From assembly GCF_051379705.1 (NCBI RefSeq), contig NZ_CP179868.1, forward strand, positions 3,720,001-3,784,000: a stretch of DNA of 64,000 bases, written 5' to 3'. The notes beneath the pieces are model-generated. The model searched no databases. It was not told where the DNA came from and saw only the letters and a program-made list of their open reading frames with translations. This document shows, piece by piece, positions 57,511 through 64,000 of the stretch; within the stretch, counting starts at the first letter, position 1, and the number at the start of each line of letters is the position of its first letter. The translations under genes were made by a program, and so were the position numbers. This stretch comes from Ekhidna sp051379705 (GTDB lineage Bacteria; Bacteroidota; Bacteroidia; Cytophagales; Cyclobacteriaceae).

Positions 57511-57812
57511 TTGCTTCAATAATCAAGACTTACCAATTTTGAATCGCATTAATGCTACTTTTACAAAACTCTGACACAGCAGTATACAAATCTGAGAATG
57601 TAACAATAAATGGATTTGTTCAGTGTGCAAAATCACGCCCTTCACAGGGATCATTGACCACATTGACTGATTCATAATCCTTCTTTAAAGAGGTTTGATA
57701 TAGGCTGGTCAGAGTTTTTTTGTCCCTCACCAATCTTTGGGGTAAGATTTTTGTTTACAATACTTGAACGCTAATTCTGAATTGTTTTAGTTTAAACTAT
57801 CAAGTGATACAC
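57511..57812. other. Intergenic stretch without a gene
   Basis: No ORF or RNA gene is seen in this 302-base gap. Near its right end a TTTG followed after about 18 bases by TAATTCTG (one mismatch) may be the promoter of the next gene. Confidence 0.4.
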
Positions 57813-58328
57813 ATGAAACTGAAAGTAGCTCTAATTGTGGGACTCATAAGTGTGACATTCGCCTCGAGTGCTCAGATATGTAAGTATGTCGTCAATGAAA
57901 AGGATCCTATCACAGATGATATCATTCGTACGGTTAGAACCAGGCTAACCGGACCAACACCATTCTACTATTTCTCCTATATCAGGAACGGCAGTGATTT
58001 TAAATTCAGAGTTGAAGTAGGTGACTATGGTGAGTTGGATGCCGTCATTCCAAAAGGCAGTGAATTGGTGATGAGAGCAGGAAATGGTGCGGTAATTCGA
58101 ATGCAATCCATAGAAGCTAGCAAACCCCAGGTGATTAAGGATTTCGGTAATATGATATCCAGTTATGATATAACGTTTCAAATGACCGAACAAGATATGA
58201 AGGACATTACCGAATCAGGTATTGTCTTCATACGTATCGAGGATATGAAAAATACATTCAGCGACCAGGAAGTCCCAGAAGCAGTAGTGGAGATTTCGAA
58301 AGCCAATGCTGAATGTATCTTCAAATAG
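57813..58328 (+). CDS. Secreted protein of unknown function (171 aa)
   Basis: From ATG 57813 (a GTG at 57804 adds three residues) the product has a signal peptide (KLKVALIVGLISVTFASSAQ) and a mature domain of about 150 residues with mixed strands: 'YYFSYIRNGSDFKFRVEVGDYGELDAVIPKGSELVMRAGNG', then 'YDITFQMTEQDMKDITESGIVFIRIED'. Two cysteines (after the signal and near the end) might form a disulfide. No family recognised. It is convergent with the permease gene. Confidence 0.65.
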   Translation: MKLKVALIVGLISVTFASSAQICKYVVNEKDPITDDIIRTVRTRLTGPTPFYYFSYIRNGSDFKFRVEVGDYGELDAVIPKGSELVMRAGNGAVIRMQSIEASKPQVIKDFGNMISSYDITFQMTEQDMKDITESGIVFIRIEDMKNTFSDQEVPEAVVEISKANAECIFK

Positions 58329-58332
58329 GCAA

Positions 58333-60747
58333 CTATTCAGCCCTTAAAGTTTCTGTTGGATTCTTATTAGCATTTATCCATACCTGAGATAGAATCGTTG
58401 CGGCAGCAATTCCCAATACTATCAATACCGTTGGTATGATGATACTAGCATCGAGCGGTGCATGAAATGCCATTAAGTTGACCCACTGACTGTTGATCCA
58501 TAATCCAAGAGGTATTGTTAGGATAGAAGTGATCAGAATCATGATTATAAATCCTTTAGACATTGAGAAGGTAAGCGAACGAAAAGATGCGCCCAATACT
58601 TTCCGAATGCCTATTTCCTTGATTTTTGATTTAAGCTCGAAACTCACCATTCCCAAAAACCCAAGACCCGTGATAGATAAAGCAATCATTGCGATATAGG
58701 TAAGAATGTTGCCTAAATCATAGAAAAATTGATAAAACTCATCCAATTGCTCATTGAGAAATCCGCCCTCAAATTCTCTTGCAGGATCAAATTCGGTCCA
58801 TGCTTCTTCAAACTTTTTTCCCTCTTTGATAAGATTGTCACTTTTGACCTTCAAGTATGCATATTCAAAACGTTCAGGTTGGATTCGCAGACCCAGCGGA
58901 CGAATAGACTTCATTAAAGGTTCCCAATGATAATCCTTCACCACACCAATAATTGTCAGGGCCAATGTATCAATTGTCAAAACTTCACCAATCGCCTGGT
59001 TTGAAGACTCAAAGCCATATGTGTTAACAGCTGTTTCATTTATGATAAGAAATTTTTCATTTTGATCATCCGCATCTTTAACAAAGTCACGACCTGCTAT
59101 CAACTCAAGATCCATTACTTCAACGTAGTTGGGATCGACAGAAAAGTGGTAAAGTGTAATCTCTTCTTGATCTTCCTTCCATTTTGCACCTGCTCCATGG
59201 GACCGTCCAATCGCCGGGTGATGTGAGGTGAAGGTGATATCTTCAACACCGGTCTTCGATCCGTAATGTTGCTTAAGTAAAAGTGGATCGTGATCATGAG
59301 TATTTACATAGAAGACCTCCGTTTCATTAAAACCATAATTGGCCTCAGTAAGGAAGTTGGCTTGTTTATGCAAAATTAAGATTGTGACAAGCATAAGTAT
59401 AGATAGACTAAACTGAATACTTATCAATGTTCTCTTACCGGTGATAAAAGATAAAATAGATCGTTTTCTTGACTGAATCTTTGAAATTGAGCCTTTTAAT
59501 GTGTTGATAGCCTTAAGTCTGGACAGAAATAGCGCCGGGCCTATGCCTGTAAACAAACCAAGCATAATAGTAAATAGCAAGAAATATCCGTATGTCCCAA
59601 CTGAATCCTCTAACGAAACCCCAACTTGATTAAAAATCCATATTTCATTGAATGCGACGATGAGGTATTTGTACATGAAAATCGCTAGCACCAGAGATAT
59701 AAGTGCTGTTAATACGGATTCGGTTAAGAACTGAGAGACGATTTGACGTCTACTGGCTCCATTCACTTTTCTAATACCAATTTCTTTTGCTCTACTCAAA
59801 GACTTGGCAATGGAGAGATTGGTGTAATTGATAGAGGCTGTTATCAAAACGATTAGTCCTAGCAAGCCGAAAAATGCCAATACAAACCATGGTAGTGCAT
59901 ATCCGATTTCATTTGACATAGGCCTGCCGGGTACAATTTCATTCATGGCCTGAAGTCTAAAGGTCCATCCATGATGATCTTCGGGTAAATCAAGGTTGGC
60001 TTCAGCAAGCTCATTTAGTATTCCCTCCACTTCCTTGGGGTTGACAGAATTGCTAAGCACCAAATAATTGTAGTTGTCCCAAATGTTGCTCCATCTGTCG
60101 AAGGAGCGTGATAAGATTTCCTTCTCAGATAGTATTGGTAAAGTGCTCAAAGAACCTAAAGCTTCAAATACGACATGTGTATTCTCTTTATTCTCGTCCA
60201 GCACTCCTGTCACCTTATAACTACCATGATCCTCAAAATCAATGGTTTGTCCCAATGCGGATTGATTGGGAAATAATTTATTTGCTAAATCCTGTGTCAA
60301 AACCACACTGAATGGGTCTAATAATGCTGTTTCTGGATTTCCTTCTTTTAGTTTGAATCCAAAGACCTGGAAGAAATCTTCATCTGCAAATAATGACTGA
60401 ATGTCAAGTATTTTATGTGGAGATCTGATTTCACCTCTAAAGTCACTATTGAGATTTGTTGCTTTTTCAACAAATGAGTAGTCTTCGATTAAGTGCTTCT
60501 TGAAGAGGAACGAGGAAGTAGCCCTAGCTTCATCAAATGCTCCTTCATGACCTGTGGCATATGTTACTATTCGATAGGTTTTGTCTGTTTCCGGATGAAA
60601 TTTATCATACTGAAAATGATCATAAACCAGTAAAATCAGGACTAGGCATATTGACATGCTCAGTGATAGCCCAAAGATGTTCAGTCCAGTGAATAGCTTA
60701 TGCTTCCACAGATTTCTGATGGCAATAGTTAGGTAGTTTCTTAGCAT
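58333..60747 (-). CDS. FtsX/MacB-type ABC transporter permease
   Basis: The 804-residue protein starts 'MLRNYLTIAIRNLWKHKLFTGLNIFGLSLSMSIC', the usual opening of MacB-like permeases, with no prefix domain (unlike the 3401-5998 paralogue). A periplasmic MacB core (about 45-280) is followed by an FtsX module ('AKEIGIRKVNGASRRQIVSQFLTES'), a second periplasmic part, and a second FtsX module ('IKEIGIRKVLGASFRSLTFSMS'). It ends with 'NPTETLRAE', typical of Bacteroidota members. No ATPase gene is adjacent. It may export peptides or lipoproteins. Confidence 0.88.
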   Translation of the reverse strand: MLRNYLTIAIRNLWKHKLFTGLNIFGLSLSMSICLVLILLVYDHFQYDKFHPETDKTYRIVTYATGHEGAFDEARATSSFLFKKHLIEDYSFVEKATNLNSDFRGEIRSPHKILDIQSLFADEDFFQVFGFKLKEGNPETALLDPFSVVLTQDLANKLFPNQSALGQTIDFEDHGSYKVTGVLDENKENTHVVFEALGSLSTLPILSEKEILSRSFDRWSNIWDNYNYLVLSNSVNPKEVEGILNELAEANLDLPEDHHGWTFRLQAMNEIVPGRPMSNEIGYALPWFVLAFFGLLGLIVLITASINYTNLSIAKSLSRAKEIGIRKVNGASRRQIVSQFLTESVLTALISLVLAIFMYKYLIVAFNEIWIFNQVGVSLEDSVGTYGYFLLFTIMLGLFTGIGPALFLSRLKAINTLKGSISKIQSRKRSILSFITGKRTLISIQFSLSILMLVTILILHKQANFLTEANYGFNETEVFYVNTHDHDPLLLKQHYGSKTGVEDITFTSHHPAIGRSHGAGAKWKEDQEEITLYHFSVDPNYVEVMDLELIAGRDFVKDADDQNEKFLIINETAVNTYGFESSNQAIGEVLTIDTLALTIIGVVKDYHWEPLMKSIRPLGLRIQPERFEYAYLKVKSDNLIKEGKKFEEAWTEFDPAREFEGGFLNEQLDEFYQFFYDLGNILTYIAMIALSITGLGFLGMVSFELKSKIKEIGIRKVLGASFRSLTFSMSKGFIIMILITSILTIPLGLWINSQWVNLMAFHAPLDASIIIPTVLIVLGIAAATILSQVWINANKNPTETLRAE

Positions 60748-60836
60748 CCTTTTAGTTTTTGAGTTACAGGCTGTTAGACAACAGTCTCTAAAAAGATGTT
60801 ACAAAATCAAGATAGTTGTATGGATCTAACTGATAT

Positions 60837-61622
60837 CTAAAGGACGGTTTCAACCAACTTGTCCCAATCGAGTTCGAACTCTTTTTCAGTCCAATTCTCA
60901 GGAAGTGGATAGGAGAGAGCTCCTTCAATTCGATTCTTTGAATTAGGGTGCGTCATGACAATTTCAAGATCATCCGGATAGGACTTTTCTTCTGTCTTAA
61001 GCTTTGTGAAAAAGTGCGCCAATCTTGCCGGGTTGATTTGGGCTTTTATCATCAACATATAAGCAAACTCATCAGCTTCTCGTTCTTGCTTTCTGTCGAA
61101 TCCTGCCGATAAAAGGAGCTTCGAAATTTCTGAGATCATAACGGCATCTCCTCCGGTAAGCACTGCTGCAAGCACGCTCAGGCCAAGCTCTTTCATAAGC
61201 CGGTCGACAAGGTCTCCATTCTCATGATGTCCAATCTCATGAGCTAAAATTCCCGCAAGCTGTTCAGGGTTATCTACGAATTTGAGCAAGCCTGAAAAAA
61301 CATAGATGTTTCCATCTAAAGTTGCAAATGCATTGATTTCATTGCTGTCATCCAACAAATGAAACTTGTACTCATATTTCTGTGGATTTAAGGAATCTAA
61401 AAGTCTCATGGTAATCGGACTCAAGATCTTATTTATCACAGAGTCATCATAAAACTCATATTCATCTTCAAGGTCATCCATGATGAGTTCGGCAAGATCT
61501 TTCTCACGCTCTTTGCTTAGTTTGAGATCTGCGCCAGGAAGGCTAAGAGGTCGCCAGGTAAAAGCCAACCATATAAGCCCAAAAATTAGAATTAAAATGA
61601 GCAGCTCACGCCAAATTTTCAT
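60837..61622 (-). CDS. M48-family zinc metallopeptidase
   Basis: The 261-residue protein has an N-terminal anchor helix (about 5-22) and a BepA/LoiP-type M48 domain. H128-E129-x-x-H132 lies in 'LAGILAHEIGHHENGDLVD', the third ligand is the glutamate in 'RKQEREADEFAYML', and 'MTHPNSKNRIE' is the usual C-terminal motif. It is likely periplasmic and involved in envelope protein quality control. It is last in a three-gene operon whose members overlap by 4 bases, with DUF4870-like and DUF4389 membrane proteins. Confidence 0.88.
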   Translation of the reverse strand: MKIWRELLILILIFGLIWLAFTWRPLSLPGADLKLSKEREKDLAELIMDDLEDEYEFYDDSVINKILSPITMRLLDSLNPQKYEYKFHLLDDSNEINAFATLDGNIYVFSGLLKFVDNPEQLAGILAHEIGHHENGDLVDRLMKELGLSVLAAVLTGGDAVMISEISKLLLSAGFDRKQEREADEFAYMLMIKAQINPARLAHFFTKLKTEEKSYPDDLEIVMTHPNSKNRIEGALSYPLPENWTEKEFELDWDKLVETVL

Positions 61623-62104
61623 TTAGGAGGTAAGTTTTGAATTACACTTGTGTCTGAATCTTTCTTTTTGAAAACTGATTCGTATGATAGCCTTCCAAAA
61701 AACAGAAAGTAATACATGCGACCCTTTCTTGCTTTTACGGCACCAATAATACTAAAGATAAAGTAGGCCAGATTAAAAATCAGAGCCATAATCAAATAGC
61801 CTTTGAAGTTGTCGGTGAGCTCCCAATCAAAGAAATAAATCCTTATTGCCCAGAATACTCCAATGGCATTTATTACAGTTGTTGGCAGTTGACTGATGAG
61901 TGACTGCAGTGAATGAAAATGTACAAACAGACCTTTCGATCTGTTTGTATAATAATAAACGATTGCTGCGATAAGGTTGATGATAGGAAGGGGTAGACCT
62001 ACGGCTATTGATGCAAACATCATGAGGTATGATCCCATGGCATCATCTTTTTCTCTAGCGCTTAATTCGTTTGGTTGTGGAATTGGGTAGTATGCTTCGT
62101 TCAT
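61619..62104 (-). CDS. DUF4870-like membrane protein
   Basis: The 161-residue protein has four helices and the DUF4870 pattern: 'MGSYLMMFASIAVGLPLPIINLIAAIVYYYTNRSKGLFVHFHSLQSLISQL' followed by 'GYLIMALIFNLAYFIFSIIGAVKARKGRMYYFLFFGRLSY'. Family members are small membrane proteins of unknown function. It overlaps the M48 gene and the DUF4389 gene by 4 bases each (ATGA), so all three are coupled. Confidence 0.82.
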   Translation of the reverse strand: MNEAYYPIPQPNELSAREKDDAMGSYLMMFASIAVGLPLPIINLIAAIVYYYTNRSKGLFVHFHSLQSLISQLPTTVINAIGVFWAIRIYFFDWELTDNFKGYLIMALIFNLAYFIFSIIGAVKARKGRMYYFLFFGRLSYESVFKKKDSDTSVIQNLPPK

Positions 62105-62685
62105 GGTTTTCCAGAAAATGGAGGATAATCGTCTGTCATGAATGACATGTAAATATTAACTCGTGTCGCCCATCGAATGGTTCCAACATTGAATTCATGC
62201 CAGCTTTGGGGGTAATTTGCAGTAAACAATACCGCCCACCACGCAAGAAATTGCAATACCATGGAGGCGATTGACCTGAAGATTAGAAGGAAGCCATGTG
62301 GTAGGATTACATAAATTCCTCCAAATAAAAGCCTAAGTATCAAAACTCCACGGCTAAGTCTTTCCGGGTAAGGAATTTCCAACGTTACAAAATCATCCTT
62401 TGCATCCATACCGAATGGAGGGTATCCATCACAGAGATTATATATACGCGCATTAACCCTCAGATTCCAGCGGTAGAGGCGCTCCTGAAATTCGAAAAAG
62501 CTTTGAGGATATTGTCCTGTAAACAATACAATCCACCAGGAGATAAAGGATAGAATGGCTCCCCACAGTGAAACAAAAATGAGCAGAAATAGATGTGGTA
62601 GTGCAATATATATCACACCAAAAAGCGTACGGAGTAAAAGCTCTCCTCGAGAGTATCTCTCCTGATACTTAATATCAATTTTCAT
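62101..62685 (-). CDS. DUF4389 membrane protein with an internal duplication
   Basis: The 194-residue protein is two near copies of one unit. Residues about 6-85 ('YQERYSRGELLLRTLFGVIYIALPH' to 'ISWWIVLFTGQYPQSFFEF') match about 105-185 ('YPERLSRGVLILRLLFGGIYVILPH' to 'LAWWAVLFTANYPQSWHEF'). Each holds two hydrophobic helices, and each ends with a conserved 'YPPF' motif (DGYPPFGM and DDYPPFSG). This is the DUF4389 family. It leads the operon with DUF4870-like and M48 genes, so a joint role at the inner membrane is plausible. Confidence 0.85.
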   Translation of the reverse strand: MKIDIKYQERYSRGELLLRTLFGVIYIALPHLFLLIFVSLWGAILSFISWWIVLFTGQYPQSFFEFQERLYRWNLRVNARIYNLCDGYPPFGMDAKDDFVTLEIPYPERLSRGVLILRLLFGGIYVILPHGFLLIFRSIASMVLQFLAWWAVLFTANYPQSWHEFNVGTIRWATRVNIYMSFMTDDYPPFSGKP

Positions 62686-62755
62686 GTTTGGTAAGGTTAG
62701 GTTTAGATGGTAAGATAAAAAGAGCTTGAAAATTTTTAAAAATTAGTATAAAAAA

Positions 62756-62777
62756 AGCCCTGAATTGCTCCAGGGCT
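62756..62777 (-). terminator. Orphan rho-independent terminator (minus strand)
   Basis: AGCCCTG and CAGGGCT pair around eight bases; on the minus strand a seven-T run follows. No coding gene immediately precedes it on that strand, because the oligopeptidase has its own terminator at 62960-62989. Confidence 0.75.
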
Positions 62778-62959
62778 AAATCTATCAGCTCTTAATAGCT
62801 TAACCTAATCGTATTATGAGTGGTGATAGATGTTTTTTAAACAGCAATAAGAGTGCCGTTATTACGATAATTTAAGCTTTTCATTCATACAGACGAGATT
62901 ATGGGTGATTGGGTTATGCTTAAATCTACTTTTGAAGTAAAAAAATATATTAGATAAAT
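62778..62959 (-). ncRNA. Candidate small RNA between two minus-strand terminators
   Basis: This 182-base interval has no convincing ORF but ends in its own terminator on the minus strand. A TAGATTTA (close to TAnnTTTG) near 62926 could start a transcript of about 170 bases. No known RNA family is recognised. It may also be an untranslated leader-like spacer or decayed gene. Confidence 0.25.
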
Positions 62960-62989
62960 AAAAAGCCCCGAATATCTTCGAGGCTTTTT
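62960..62989. terminator. Terminator of the oligopeptidase gene
   Basis: AAAAAGCC-C-CGAA and TTCG-A-GGCTTTTT pair with one internal mismatch around TATC. It lies 23 bases after the stop on the minus strand and is symmetrical. Confidence 0.85.
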
Positions 62990-63012
62990 AAATATCTATA
63001 GAATGTGGGTTG

Positions 63013-64000
63013 CTATTCTTCTATTCCTTCAAGGTCAAGTAAAAATGCATATTGTAGAGCTGTTGTCTTATATCTTTTAAATCGACCTGAAGCTCCACCA
63101 TGCCCCGCTTCCATGTCGGTATCCAGAACTAAGAGGTTGTCGTCCGTTTTCATATCACGCAACTTTGCCACCCATTTAGCCGGTTCCCAATATTGAACCT
63201 GCGAATCGAATAGACCTGTGGTCACCAGCATGTTTGGATAATCCTGATTTGACACCTGATCGTAAGGTGAATAGGACATCATGTACTCATAAGATTCGAG
63301 ATTCTTTGGGTTGCCCCATTCGTCAAATTCATTGGTTGTCAAAGGAATGGTTTCATCCCACATTGTTGAAACAACATCTACGAATGGTACAGCCGCAAGA
63401 ATTCCATTATATAGCTCAGGAGCAAGGTTTACTACAGCTCCCATAAGCAATCCGCCTGCACTTCCTCCTTGTGCATACAGATGCTCAGCAGATGTGTATT
63501 TCTCTTCAATCAGGAACTTCGAGCAATCGACGAAATCATTAAAGGTGTTCATTTTCTTAAACATCTTCCCATCTTCATACCATTGGCGCCCCATCAATTG
63601 TCCACCACGTATATGTGCAATGGCAAAAGCATAACCTCTATCAAGTAAGCTTAAGCGAACAGAACTAAAACTTGCATCTATTGTAGCTCCATATGAACCA
63701 TAGCCATACTGTAGAAGCGGACCAGATCCGTCTTTCTTAAATCCTTTTTTATATACGATCGAAATTGGCACTTTCTCCCCATCGCGAGCGGTTGCCCAAA
63801 GCCTTTCAGTTATGTAATCTTCTGGATTGTGACCACCAACTACTTCTTGCTGTTTCTTCAGAGTTTTTTCACGAGTCTCCATGTTGTAATCGAACGTAGA
63901 GTTTGGTGTAGTCATGGAAGTATAGCCAAATCGAAGAATGTTAGTATTGAATTCAGCGTTTACAGATGTGTATGCATTGTACGCAGGCTCTCCAAAATCA
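63013..64000 (-). CDS. Oligopeptidase B / prolyl oligopeptidase (S9A), C-terminal part
   Basis: The open frame runs through the right edge, so the N-terminal propeller is outside the window; about 329 residues are seen. They form the alpha/beta-hydrolase domain: 'LLQYGYGSYGATIDASFSSVRLSLLDRGYAFAIAHIRGG' is typical of PtrB-like enzymes, the nucleophile serine is in 'YAQGGSAGGLLMG', the aspartate in 'VTTGLFDSQVQYWEPAKW', and the histidine in 'EAGHGGASGRFKRYK'. It cleaves short peptides, with oligopeptidase B preferring basic residues. The internal ATG at 63915 is not the start. Confidence 0.92.
   Translation of the reverse strand, partial: DFGEPAYNAYTSVNAEFNTNILRFGYTSMTTPNSTFDYNMETREKTLKKQQEVVGGHNPEDYITERLWATARDGEKVPISIVYKKGFKKDGSGPLLQYGYGSYGATIDASFSSVRLSLLDRGYAFAIAHIRGGQLMGRQWYEDGKMFKKMNTFNDFVDCSKFLIEEKYTSAEHLYAQGGSAGGLLMGAVVNLAPELYNGILAAVPFVDVVSTMWDETIPLTTNEFDEWGNPKNLESYEYMMSYSPYDQVSNQDYPNMLVTTGLFDSQVQYWEPAKWVAKLRDMKTDDNLLVLDTDMEAGHGGASGRFKRYKTTALQYAFLLDLEGIEE

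Noticed and set aside
1..64000. CRISPR arrays and transposons
   Set aside because: No regularly spaced repeats, no cas genes, no transposase ORFs and no terminal inverted repeats typical of insertion sequences were seen.

Overview
The window is a stretch of chromosome from a member of the Bacteroidota, most likely an AT-rich marine-type Cytophagales; I cannot name the genus. The grounds are: promoters of the Bacteroidota form (TTTG, 19-base spacer, TAnnTTTG), almost no Shine-Dalgarno sequences, BshB1 of bacillithiol synthesis, PadR plus 'permease prefix' FtsX/MacB transporters, many small lipoproteins, and DUF349, YqgE and START-like proteins typical of the phylum.

Layout. 1-2.9 kb: rhodanese-like protein, class V aminotransferase and ArfB. 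2.9-6 kb: a PadR regulator with a striking inverted-repeat operator and a large FtsX/MacB-type permease. 6-20.8 kb: ordinary accessory and housekeeping genes (Crp/Fnr regulator, MsbA-like exporter, DksA-like zinc finger, cupin, RNase D-like exonuclease, NhaC, thioredoxin-like protein, TolB-like lipoprotein, UbiB/ABC1 kinase with a TetR partner, hybrid sensor kinase, CorA, COX3-like protein).

21.1-32.8 kb is the accessory hot spot. An intact tRNA-Pro(TGG) at 32739-32813 has a 47-bp copy of its 3' part at 23938-23984 and a shorter copy at 21135-21161, so two elements sit in tandem at one tRNA. The inner element (about 8.8 kb) carries a tyrosine integrase, an excisionase-like HTH protein, a ribbon-helix-helix-like protein, a divergent PolA-type polymerase-like protein, and a tightly coupled four-gene operon: an 80-aa acidic protein, a 781-aa protein with an HEIIH zincin-like motif, a 296-aa unknown and a SIR2-like NAD-binding protein. 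A textbook Bacteroidota promoter drives the operon. It is the best candidate for an undescribed system, probably anti-phage defence. The outer element carries a TPR/DHp signalling protein without an ATPase domain and a small response regulator.

33-36.3 kb: small redox and stress genes, a putAbiC-family gene, an intact tRNA-Met and a tRNA-Met pseudogene with 14 extra bases in the D-loop. 36.3-45.6 kb: conserved core (START-like protein, LptF/LptG permease, rpsO, pnp, trxB) followed by a globin, a propeller lipoprotein and a patatin. 45.7-50.1 kb: three tandem amidohydrolase paralogues, two of which lack the metal-binding HxH. 50.2-57.2 kb: bshB1, VOC protein, PDZ protein, glycosyltransferase, pdxH, miaE, yqgE and a DUF349 protein with an acidic repeat region. 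57.2-57.5 kb: tRNA-Thr with a decayed partial copy. 57.8-64 kb: a secreted protein, a second FtsX/MacB permease, an M48 peptidase operon and the C-terminal part of an S9A oligopeptidase cut by the window edge.
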